Part shown: in pieces, positions 36,112 through 46,768 of the stretch
How the letters are laid out: each line of letters begins with the position of its first letter
How positions within the stretch are numbered: position 1 is the stretch's first letter
Assembly (NCBI GenBank): GCA_036874045.1
Contig: JAZBRI010000009.1
Coordinates: forward strand, 1,116,001 to 1,180,000
Direction of reading: 5' to 3'
DNA: 64,000 nt
Origin: Cymodocea nodosa
Taxonomy: Eukaryota > Streptophyta > Magnoliopsida > Alismatales > Cymodoceaceae
Made by a program: the position numbers and the translations under genes
The notes under the pieces: model-generated
The model's database searches: none
Told to the model about the DNA's origin: nothing
The model's input: only the letters and a program-made list of their open reading frames with translations

Positions 36112-37540
36112 ATGTATGTATGTCCAGAAAGTATGTATGTTACAACTGTAAGAAACCTAGACATCTTTCTCCAGATTGTCTTATGAGGAAAAATGAAAAG
36201 CAAAGTAGGACAAATCTGAAGAAAACAACTTAGAAAACTCATAAAAAGTTTTACAAGAAAAAGGCTTTGAAGGTCACTTGGGATGACACGTCTCAAGAGT
36301 CTGAATCTGAGGAATCAGCATCAAAATCTTCACATTCAGAAGAAGAACAAGAGTTAGAAGACGTTGCTCATGTGTGCTTCATGGCAGATGAGTCTGAGGT
36401 AATATCTAATCATGAAAGTCATTCAGATTTCAACTTGGATGAATTATTATGTTCTTATCATGCATTATTACAAAAACTTAAAGTATGTAAACTGGAAAAT
36501 AAGAATATTAGAAAATCATCATCCATTATGGAAGAAGAAAATTGTTTCCTGTCTACTACTTTAGAAAAGTTTAAATGTGATAATGAAAATCATGCTAGAG
36601 ATTTGCAAAAATTTAGATTTAATGAATGTATCTTGCATGAATAAATACAGAATATAAATGCTGAAAAATTAAAGATAGAATCTGAAAATGAAATGTTGAG
36701 AAACAATATAAATGAACTTGAATTAGAAATAGATAAATTAAAACTGAGAGAGCAAGATTTAAATTCTACCATTGAGAAATGGAATTTAAGTCAAACTAAG
36801 TTAGACAAACTAACTAGTACCCCTGCAGTGTTTTATAAATTTGGCTTAGGATTTGATTATCCTGAATCTCAAGCCAATAAAGGATTTATTAGTTGCAGTT
36901 CAAGTAAATCTAAGACTAAAATTCCTTTTATTATGAAACAAGGTAATAAATATGTAGAAGTAGGTACTTCAAGGGATGAATCATGCAGTAATAATATAAA
37001 TCAATGTGATTTGTCAAATTGTACTTCTAACATGACTATAAATGTTTCTAAAAATCTTGTTTCTTGTTCTGGAAATTCAGTTTCTAATGTTTCTAAAATT
37101 TCAAACAATTGTAGTAAACTGAAAATTCAGAAACCTGAGCATGTAATTCAATACACTGGTATTAGACCAATTACTCATTCTGCATGTGATAAAACTAAAA
37201 ATTCTTGTGCAGAAAAAGATTTCGTATGTATGGAAAATTTTAATACAAGTACAAAATCTTGGTATGAACTTACTGAAATGTATGAGCATGACCAAAATAA
37301 ATTAACATCTGATAAAAATCTGTTTGGTCTTGATTATACTACATTTGAAAACAAAAAGAATGATTATAAAAGTAATAATGCTATATGTGAGTATGAAGCT
37401 AATGATAAATCAATAGTACTTACAACTAATAAGAATATAAATGATAATGTTAAACTATTTTTAAACAAAAAGAAGAAATATGCGTTTAATGAACTTGGTC
37501 CTCAACAACATTGGGTACCAAGAAAAAGTTTTTCTTAATT
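36112..37540 (+). pseudogene. C2 gag, C-terminal part
   Basis: Begins at the zinc knuckle (CYNCKKPRHLSPDC). An acidic serine/glutamate patch follows, then a long predicted coiled coil (LLQKLKVCKLENKN, LEKFKCDNENHARDL, NELELEIDKLK), then FKFGLGFDYP-like and KIPFIMKQGNKYVEVG blocks. A low-complexity tail ends FNELGPQQHWVPRK. The same architecture occurs in C1 and C4. Few breaks. Confidence 0.87.
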
Positions 37541-37564
37541 TGTGTTGTAAGAGGAAACAACATC

Positions 37565-39290
37565 AAAATGGATCTTGGACAGTGGAGCGTCAAGTCACAT
37601 GACCGGACAAAAAAAATCTATTACAAAATTTTACAAATACCATGAAAGGAAGTGTAACATTTGGAAACAAAAGCAAAAATAAAATCATAGATATGGGCAA
37701 TGTTCAAATAACTCCTACTTATGTTATTTCGAATGTACTATATGTAGAAAACCTAGGATTTAATTTGTTGAGTGTCATAAAACTAACTGAAAATGGATAT
37801 TATGTAGTGTTTGAAGATAATGTATGCAAAATAATTGATAAAAATACAGATGACATTAAGTTTATTGCTAAAAGAAAAGGTTCTGTATGTATTTTATCTT
37901 TACCTTCGGGTGCAGTTGATTTAAATTCATGTTTGCTAGTTGAAACTAATGACGCATATCTATGGCATAGAAAGATTGGGCATATAAATATGAAACTATT
38001 ACATAAACTATCTAGAAAACATTTAGTGAGAGGTTTATTAAAGATTAAATACTCAAAGGACTTTATGTGTGATGCATGTGAGTTAGGTAAACTTCATAAA
38101 AACTCTTTTAAATCCAAAACTGATATTTCAAGCAAGAGAGTCTTAGAACTTATACATATGGATCTATTTGGACTAACAAGAATCATGAGTCTTGGTGGTA
38201 AACGCTATGTATTTGTTTTAGTAGATGACTTCTCTAGACACACTTGGGTATATTTTCTAGCATCTAAGACAGAAGTTTTTGAAAAATTTAAAATGTTTTG
38301 CAATTTTGTTCAAAATGAGTAGAGTGTCTCTATTCAAAAACTTAGGAGTGATCATGGAACTGAATTTGATAATGATCAAATGGATAACTATTGTAATGAG
38401 CATGGCATTGTTCACAGATTTTCTTTTCCAAGAGCACCGTGTCAAAATGGTGTTGTTGAGAGAAAGAATATATCACTTCAAGAAATGGCCAGAACTATGT
38501 TGAATGAACATAAGTTACCTCAAAATCTTTGGGCTGAAGTAGTAAATACAGCTTGTTATGTTATTAATAGAAGTCATTTAAGACCTCATGTTAATAAAAC
38601 TCCTTTTGAAATTATGTTTAATAGGGTTCCAAAAATTTCCTATATGAAACCATTTGGCTGCAAGTGTTTTATTCTTAATACTAAGGATAAAAGGGATAAA
38701 TTTCAAGCCAAATCAGATGAAGGAATCTTTGTAGGTTACTCTACTAGAAGTAAAGCCTATAGAGTATATAACAAGACTTCTAGGACTATTGAAGAAACCC
38801 TCCATGTAAGCTTCAATGAAAATTCTCTTAGAGAATCTCAATCTAAAGCTGATAATGATGATTTGATCAATCTTCCAAAAGAGTTAGAGATCAATAAAGA
38901 GATTGATGATTTATCTAAGAAAATAAAAAATATGAACTTAAATGATCAAACTAATGTTGAAAGTGATGGACTTTTAGATATTGATGAGAATATTGAGCAA
39001 AATCAGAGAAATTGGCATTATTCTTCATCACATCCCATTACTCAAGTCATTGGTGATATTAATGAGGGAGTTAAAACTAGAGCTTCAGTAAATTTAAATA
39101 GTATGTGTCTGTTTGTTTCTATGGTGGAACCAAGGAATATACAAGAAGCATTATCTGATGAAAATTGTATAGTGGCAATGCAAGAAGAACTAAACCAATT
39201 CATCAGAAATGATACCGTCAGTCTCTCCACTAGAAAATCAGTCCATAATAGGTACAAAGTGGATCTTTAGAAACAAAACTAATGAAACTG
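37565..39290 (+). pseudogene. C2 protease and integrase
   Basis: The protease shows a DSGASSHMTG active-site block, VTFGNKSKNK and GFNLLSVIKL. Integrase follows: YLWHRKIGHINMK and CDACELGKLHK form the HHCC finger. The core has HMDLFGL, FVLVDDFSRHTWVYFLAS and CQNGVVERKNISLQEMART, and a GCKCFILNTKDKRDKF C-terminal block. A GYSTRSKAYRVYN domain and an acidic linker end before RT. Roughly three breaks. Confidence 0.9.
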
Positions 39291-40654
39291 GTCAAGTTAT
39301 AAGGAATAAAGCAAGATTAGTTGCACAAGGGTATACATAGGAAGAAGAATTAGATTATGATGAAACATTTGCTCTTGTGGCTAGGTTAGAAAGTATTAGA
39401 ATATTATTGGCCTATGCTTGTTATATGGATTTTAAATTATATCAAATGGATGTAAAGAGTGCATTTCTAAATGGTTTAATTAATGAAGAAGTCTATGTAA
39501 AACAACCACCTAGATTTGAAGATATTAAAAATCCTGACTTTGTGTATACATTGAAGAAAGCCTTATATGGTTTGAAGCAAGCACCTAGATCATGGTATGA
39601 AAGGTTGTCTACTTTTTTAATAGAAAAGGGCTATATCATGGGAAAAGTGGATCATACTCTATTTATTAAGAGAGGTGGTAAAGATCAGATTGTTGTTAAA
39701 ATATACGTGGATGATATAATCTTTGGAGCAACCTTTGACAAGTTGATAGAAATATTCTCTGAAGAGATGACTAATCAGTTTGAAATGAGTATGATAGGAG
39801 AACTTTCATATTTTCTAGGACTCCAAATTAAACAAATGGATAAAGGTATATTTTTAAATCAGGAAAAATATGTAGATGAAATACTTAAGAAATTTAATTT
39901 TAATGATACAAGGATTCAAGGAACTCCTATGAGTACTATTTTAAAGTTAGATATTGATGACATAGGAAAATCTATAGATCAAAGAAAATACAGAAGTATG
40001 ATTGGTTCTTTACTTTATTTGACTGCTAGTAGACCTGATATTATGTTTGTTGTGTATGTTTGTGCTAGATTTCAATCTAATCCAACGGAATCACACTTAA
40101 TTGTTGTTAAAAGAATATTTAGATATATACAAGAAACTAAAAATTTCGGACTGTATTATTCTAAGGATAGTTCAATAGATCTTATAGGATATACTAATGC
40201 TGATTATGCAGGATCTAAATTTGATAGAAAGAGTACCAGTGGCACATGTCAATTATTGGGAAATAATTTGGTGTCATGGTTTAGTAAAAAGCAAATCTGT
40301 GTAGCACTTTCTACTACAGAAGCTGAATATGTTGCTACTACACTGTGTTGCACTCAGATTCTATGGATAAGGCAAACTTTAGAAGATTTTGGATTATCTT
40401 ATGATACAACTGAGATTTATTGTGACAGTAGTTCTACAATAAATCTTTCCAAAAATCCTATATTACATTCAAGAGCAAAGCATATAGAGGTTAGACATCA
40501 TTTTCTAAAAGATAACATAATTAAAGGAAAAATTAAATTAGAATTTGTGTCTAGTAAAAATCAATTAGCTAATATATTTACAAAACCTCTACACGAAAAT
40601 ACATTCTGCAACATTAGATTAAATTTAGGTATTTGTAGGCTATGTGATGTGTAA
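39291..40654 (+). pseudogene. C2 reverse transcriptase and RNase H
   Basis: RVT_2 with KLYQMDVKSAFLNG, EEVYVKQPP, ALYGLKQAPRSWYERL and the catalytic YVDDIIFG box. Then RKYRSMIGSLLYLTASRPDI joins to RNase H with YTNADYAGSK, STSGTCQLLGNN, STTEAEYVA and YCDSSSTINLSKNP. It ends at HIEVRHHFLKDN, FTKPLHENTF and a short tail. The lengths of both domains are normal for plant copia elements. Nearly open. Confidence 0.93.
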
Positions 40655-42248
40655 AATGCTTAAACTCCACATAAAAAGATAAATATTATTGATGATGTTG
40701 TTCACCTCATAGATATTATATACTTATTATAAATATCTAAAGTAATATCTAAACTACTGCTTAAGATACTATGTATTTATTGTAAAATCATAGTAGTATC
40801 TTATTGATTTTAAGTAGTTTATCAATTTTAATGGTTTTTTCAATTTTAAGTGGAAGTGTAAATGAAAAACATTAAATACTTCTGACATTTTGAAATTTTG
40901 ATTAAATGTTTTCTTTGAATCAAGGAAAATGCATATGATCATGCATAAATTTGACTTAATTGATTAAACTTGTAGAATAAGTTATATGTAACTCATCTTA
41001 AACTATTAATCAAAAGTATAAGTTTATTGAAACTGATTCATATTCTCAGTACAATCATAGAAGTAAAAATTGTATGAGATTTGTGTTTTATTGCATCTGT
41101 ATTAATGGAATACATATATACTGTGCTTAAAATGAAAAGTGCTTACAAAGTGAAAATCTTTGAGAGTTTATTGATCAGTTTGATCACGAGCCTTTTGTAC
41201 TTGAGTAGATAGGTTTGTAAGGATTGTTGTCCTGAAAAAGGATTCTTTAAATCTGGCAACCTAAGGTCCTGATCAGATCTGGGATTGTTGACTGAAAGCT
41301 CATTACACGAGTACATTAGAAAGCTCTTGTATGATTCAAGCTTTTCAAACTAACTTTTAAGAAAATTATCAATATTTACTATTTTGAAAAGAAAAAGTTA
41401 TTTCATTAATTACAGATATCTTTGAATCGCATATAATTTATACCAATATGACTACTGATTTATTGAATCAACATTAGTACTTTTGAAAACGTTTATTTGA
41501 GATACATTCTTTTATTCTTCTTGAATTAATCACATTGAGTTCAAAGTTGTGTTTTGATTCATATATAATAGGAATTGATTCTGGAAATCATTTTTGATGA
41601 TGTCAGGATAACAGAAGTCTCTAAAAAGAAAATTTAAAAGTATAGTTATACTTAACATCTATTGTCACTACAAGTATATTTTGTATTTTGATTGAATATA
41701 TTTGAAGTATATTTGTAGGGGGAGGATTAACAATGTCAAAAACAGATTAATATAATTTAGAATACAATCTTAGTTAATTTGAATTAATGTCCTCTTAAAA
41801 TCTTGATGAAATAATTTAAAAAAAAAAGAAGACAAATAAACTATTTTAGATTCAAAGGACAAAATGTTCAAATAGTTTACAATGTTCTCAAGATAATGTT
41901 AAGTTTAGCATGTGTGTTGTTTTCGGAACGTTTCAGTTGGAAGCATCCGAAAATTGTTTTAAGTGTACTAACTAGACATTATGTTAGATAAGGTAACATG
42001 TAAAACTGCTTCTAGGCAGCGTTTTACTCGTTAGGTTAGATAACTCAACGAGTTATACTTGAATATTTTGGGTACCTTGATTGAATAAACTTTATTCAAT
42101 ATTTATTTAATTTCTAAACCTGACTTCTCTTCACGTTGAGTTATACGCCTAAAAACCCTATTTAAACACTTATTACATAGGCACTTAGGTTATTTGTAAA
42201 CTTTGTCAAGAAAATCTTTCCCGCTTATTGCTGTTACAACCTGCAGTG
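40655..42248 (+). repeat. C2 3' non-coding block and leader of the accessory ORF
   Basis: No gene. About 40780-41790 is the block shared with gypsy elements G1 and G2. From 41880 to 42170 there are ggaacgtttc / catccgaaa and gttagataactcaacgagtt motifs, then the TATA-like box and an 83-base leader. The same layout is present in C1. Confidence 0.8.
42159..42166 (+). promoter_or_regulatory. TATA-like box ahead of the C2 accessory ORF
   Basis: TATTTAAA, 83 bases before the start codon, same sequence and distance as in C1 (510-517). Confidence 0.38.
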
Positions 42249-44513
42249 ATGGTCTCCAAGTTCTACAATGGTCATGGCAGAGGAAAAGGCAAAAGCAGAA
42301 GAGATGCAAAAGGAAAGGAAATAGAGAATGATGAAGTTCCACATACTTGGTTCAAGAAAATATTTTGAGTGGACAAAAGGTTAGCAGAAATTTATAGAGA
42401 TTACTTCTTTCCTCAAGGTATATTAGATGAAGTTAGACAAAATCTTCAACATACTGATGCAAATATTACATACATGGGTATTCGTAGTAAATTTGATAGA
42501 GAATACAGAATGAAATGTGCTGAGATTGCATTTTTGGAACAGTATTCAAAATATTTGGAAAAAGGTGTAGGTTCATCAAGTAGAACTACTCAAACTCCTA
42601 TAAACGATACAAGACTACATGCATTTGAGGAAGAGCATAAATCAGCTATCCCTACTCCTTTATATTCAAAACAAGTAGAATCAGATATTGGTGTAGACAA
42701 AACAAAAGTTGGCAGTCTTCAAAAGACCATTGCAATAGAAAGTGCCTTAGAAGAATTAAAGCAGAAAACTTTTATGGAGCAATTTGAAAGGAAAACAGCA
42801 ATATTTGAAAAGGAGAAACAGAAATATTATAGAAGAAGGAAAGTCAAAAAAATTATGTCTAAGGAAACAAAGTCTATTGAAAAAGGAAAATCAGATGAAA
42901 ATTTATTTTCAAAGGACAATGTATGTCTAGACATTGTACCTTATTGTGCATCTGATAAACTCATCAGTTTTGAGCATACTGAAACTGATGAAGATAATGA
43001 GACTTTATTTTCCCTTGCTAGAAAACTTGAGAAGAAATCCAAGTCAAATATGAGCTTAAGTTTTTCTATTAGTACAAGTCCTGATGATGCAAAAATTGAC
43101 AAATCAAAGCATCAGGCACCTGACATTGAACAAGTTATTGCAAATATAATTGACAATGTTGAAGTAGTAACTAGTTCACAGGCTGAATTATTTGCAGTAG
43201 CAGATATTGAAATTGTTAAGACTCCAGAAGAGCTAAAAGTTAACCAGCCTTCTACGGAATCTATAGAAACAGAGTCTGAGAATTCACAACATGAATCAAT
43301 GGAATTATCTGTTGAACAAAATGAACAATTACAGACAGATACATTGGCTGTAGAATTTGTGGAAAAATTGAACTCTGAACATTCTATAGAGACTGAACAG
43401 ATGAATGTTGAGCATATTGACAATGTTCCTAACACTGTTGAAGCTGAAGAATCAAGCTTACTTGAGCAGCTTCAAGATAATATTTTGGAAGAGGAACAAC
43501 ATGACATTCATTTTGAAGAAGAGGTTCCTGAAGATGAATTAAACTCTGAATCACGACTTCAGGTATCACCTTCTTTGTGTACAATATTAAAAATTCATGG
43601 TAATGCAATTCACTTTAGATCTAAAGAAGCATTGCAGAAGTATAATAATCTGATTACATGTTAGATTCTGCATGCTCGTCTAATAAAATTTAGAAATTTG
43701 ATGGAAATAAGAGATTTGTTTGAGTTTCAAGGCCTCATTAAATTCTTGCCAGTAGGAACAAAATGGAAGATATACAGAGAGCTTATTGCAGCTTTTTATA
43801 GCAATCTAGACAAGAATGGAAATTTTCTGAAAACTCAAATAAATGAACAGGAGTTTATATTGTCTCTTGAGTTAATTTTTGAAGTTTTAGGATTAAAGAA
43901 TAAAGGTGTTGTTGTTACCAACAGATTTGACATGATAAGACAACTAGAATGGAACATTCAGTCTTTATCAAAAATTCCAGATGTATATTTTGAAATAAGA
44001 TTAATGGAAAATCTGAATGCAGAGGCAAGGTTTATTACAAATATATTGCATGCAAATTTATTTCAGAGAGTTGGACACAATTTGGAAGTTAGCAGAAGTT
44101 GTTTATATGCAACTTATGGACTGCTGAATAGAATTCAAATAAATTGGTTTGATGTTTTTATGCCTCAACTACAGCATATGAGTTCAAAGTTATTTTATGG
44201 TGATGCTGTATGTAGAATCCTAGCAAGCCAATTGACTTTATCCAACTGGCCCTCTAAAACTAAAGGCATGAGAGCATTTAGTGTCAAAGATTTGCAAAAA
44301 TTCCAGGCCATGCATAAACCTCAACGACAACAACAACAACCTGATGAAGACCATATACAACAACAACAACAAAGTTATTCAGTTCAAGCAGAACAGCAAA
44401 CCCAGCTACCTCCTAACTTAGATGTAGTGCTTAACGACATCAAAAATGATATTAGGCATCTAGGAGATAAAATATGTAATGCTATAGGTGATATACTTAG
44501 GAGGGGTCGATAA
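42249..44513 (+). pseudogene. C2 accessory ORF, homologous to the gypsy G1 accessory ORF
   Basis: About 750 codons starting MVSKFYNG. The N-terminal ~150 residues are basic (GRGKGKSRRDAKGK), with a TWFKK block and a REYRMKCAEIAFLEQY block, as in C1. The middle is highly acidic and serine/glutamate-rich. The C-terminal ~270 residues hold the region shared with G1: IHFRSKEALQKYNNL, EIRDLFEFQGLI, LIAAFYSNLD, LIFEVLGLKNKGVVV, ARFITNILH, FQRVGHNLEVS, NRIQINWFDVFMPQL and SKLFYGD. A glutamine-rich tail encoded by caa repeats and a DIRHLGDKICNAIGDIL helix end it. It sits where Sirevirus env-like ORFs sit, but no membrane segment is seen. Function unknown. About two breaks. Confidence 0.82.
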
Positions 44514-44643
44514 CTGTTTTTGTTTGTTTCCGAATACAAAATGTAATGTTTGTATTACTTGTTTGATTCATTGAACAATACATTTTTCTGTAAATGTGTT
44601 TAATTATTATTCTTGTTTACAGAAATCATTGTTGTAATTCTCT

Positions 44644-44661
44644 TATATATATATATATATA
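44644..44661. repeat. (TA)n microsatellite
   Basis: Nine TA units in the 3' region of C2. Confidence 0.9.
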
Positions 44662-44690
44662 TTCTCTGTAATTATCTTTTTGATTAGTGA

Positions 44691-45011
44691 CAAAAAGGGG
44701 GAGAAATATTATAAAAAGATGATTATGATCTTAATTGCATATATATATTATAAAAGGAGATACTATTTAAATGGTCATTGTAATCTGATAGATGATAATT
44801 AGAAAACTGATACTTATATAATTATTGACATCTGAGAGTTTTAGTTCTGAGAGGTAAAATTTACACAAACAATAGAAATAAGCTTAAGTGAACTTAAGTC
44901 AACAAACAAGTTTGTTGAATTAAAAGTTAACCCAACGAAGGTGCTTTGTTGAGTTAAACATATTTCATAATTGATTTAATATGGTTTTGTCATCATCAAA
45001 AAGGGCGAGAT
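44691..45011 (+). other. Polypurine tracts of C2
   Basis: Two copies: caaaaagggggag at 44691-44703 and a slightly changed copy at 44997-45011 that abuts the LTR. Repeated tracts of this kind are a reported Sirevirus trait. The sequence between them is AT-rich with one cgttgagtta-type motif near 44950. Confidence 0.75.
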
Positions 45012-46768
45012 TGTTGAGTATTTTTGTTTTGATGATGTGTGCTGAATGAAAATTATCATATTTGCTCAATTACTATTGCTTGTGAAAAGAAATTAAAATC
45101 ATCAATTAATACAGAAAAAGCTTAATGATATAAATACTTGTCTGTATTGGATCTGAAGTTAATAACTAGTCGTTTCATTGCATTAATTTCTCATTTAGCT
45201 AAACGTTAAGTTAACATGTGCTTTTATTGAAAAGCATGATATATTTTAAAGTTATATCTTTTGTATCATGAACAGTGCACGTTTAGACAACTCGTTAAGT
45301 TAGAGTTTTGTTTGTATAGAGGTCACGTGAGAACTCGTTAAGTTAGAGGCTTAAAGGTTAAAATAGGTCACGTGATAACTCGTTAAGTTAGTGAGTAAAA
45401 GAAGAGACGAACTCGTTAAGTTAGTGTTATACACGTGGTGAAATTATAAGTTACGAATGTTGTATTGTATCACGTGAGGTGCACATGTTTAACTCGTTAA
45501 GTTAACATAACTAAACGCGTTGAGTTGCTATATTGAATACTAAGGCAACGCGTTAGGTTAGCGTTATAAACTTAAGTTGTTATTTTTGCACGTGGTAAAA
45601 TTCTTATTATAAAAACATTTGTTTATTACTGAATCGGTGAGTTAAAGTTTTTTCAGAGACTTACAGTCATAACTATCCGAAAGGTAACTTAAGTCATGTT
45701 TTCAGGTCTTGACACGTGTTTCACTAGTTTTATAAAATAAAGAGTTTTTCGGTAACTTACATCTGTAACTATCCGAAACTTAAATTGTTTTCGGTGAGTT
45801 ATCGTTTAACCTTCCGAAAGAAAGGCTAAGTTGGTTCGTTGAGTTAGCATAACACCGTAGACTTAGTTCGTTGAGTTAGCTACAGTACTTGTCACATGAA
45901 ATGGCACATGGTGAACTCGTTAAGTTAGAAACATTAAGTTATATATATATACTTGTGTTACTCGTTTAGTTAACATTAAAGTAACGACTTCTTATTACAC
46001 TGATGAAAAATTTTTGGACGAGAAAGTTTATTTTGTAGGAAATTTTTCAGAGATCCAAGACTGATGGTTAAAGAAAATTCAAAATATAAACGTGGGTTAG
46101 AACGTGTGTGTTTCGATGAAGGAAAAAGAAAAGACGTGGAGAAGTGGAAAACTAGTAGTGGTTAAACGTGAAGGATATGCATGAAATGAAGATACAGTAT
46201 AAAAGGCATAGAATTCTCGTTGATCAAATTATCCTTGCACACAAAACGAAAAATCTTTTTAAGGATCAAACCATCCCTACACACCTAAAGAAAAATCTTT
46301 TTTAGGGATCAAAAACACCTCTTCGGGCAAAATCTCTCAAGTGGAAGACAGTTCAGTGAAGCATCAAAAGGTAAGATATTCGTCACTGAAGATTTAAAGT
46401 ATCAGAAGAAAGTAAATTCGGTGAAGCATAAAAAGACAAGATATTCGTCACTGAAGAATTGCTGAAGAAGAAAGAAGAAGAAGAAGAAGAAAGATCTCAA
46501 ACAGGGAGAAATGTTTTAAATTTCACAAATTAGTTTTCTCTATTTGTAGTTATGAAATTGTATAGATGAAACATGGTATTGAAATATAATTGCATCTACA
46601 ATTTCTAAGGAGAATTGAATTGTATATTGTAATTGAAACCTTGAATAAAAATGATTTTATGAAAATAATGTCTCAACTTGTTTTTGAGTTTTAAAGTTTC
46701 AATTATATTTCAGAAAATATTAAAAATACACAATTCACCCCCCTCTTGTGTAGCCATACGATCCTACA
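45012..46768 (+). repeat. 3' LTR of C2
   Basis: 1757 bases, TG to CA, ending GATCCTACA. It is longer than the C1 and C4 LTRs by about 260 bases. The extra part includes ttttcggtaac and taactatccgaaa motifs near 45640-45830 that look like those of family D. The TATA box is at 46198-46206. A gaagaagaag run lies near 46470. Confidence 0.93.
46198..46206 (+). promoter_or_regulatory. TATA box of the C2 LTR
   Basis: TATAAAAGG in the conserved family C context, about 570 bases before the LTR end. Confidence 0.7.

Larger units (their letters stand above)
36064..46768 (+). mobile_element. C2: Ty1/copia (Sirevirus-like) element with accessory ORF, inserted in the G1 3' LTR
   Basis: Flanked by tataa at 36059-36063 and 46769-46773. 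Parts in order: a short 5' LTR remnant of about 50 bases, the C-terminal half of gag, protease, integrase, RT, RNase H, a 1.1 kb non-coding block, a TATA-like box, the accessory ORF, purine tracts and a full 3' LTR. It is the best preserved pol and accessory region of family C in the window. It is incomplete at its 5' side and has roughly six breaks elsewhere. With only one full LTR no LTR age can be given; it is younger than G1. Confidence 0.92.

Noticed and set aside
36036-36296. Minus-strand ORF with a hydrophobic stretch
   Set aside because: Crosses the boundary between G1 LTR and C2, so it is a chance reading across an insertion junction.
43112-43435. Minus-strand ORF of 107 codons
   Set aside because: Shadow of the acidic part of the C2 accessory ORF; composition rich in S, T and C is the mirror of E/D-rich codons, and no homology is seen.
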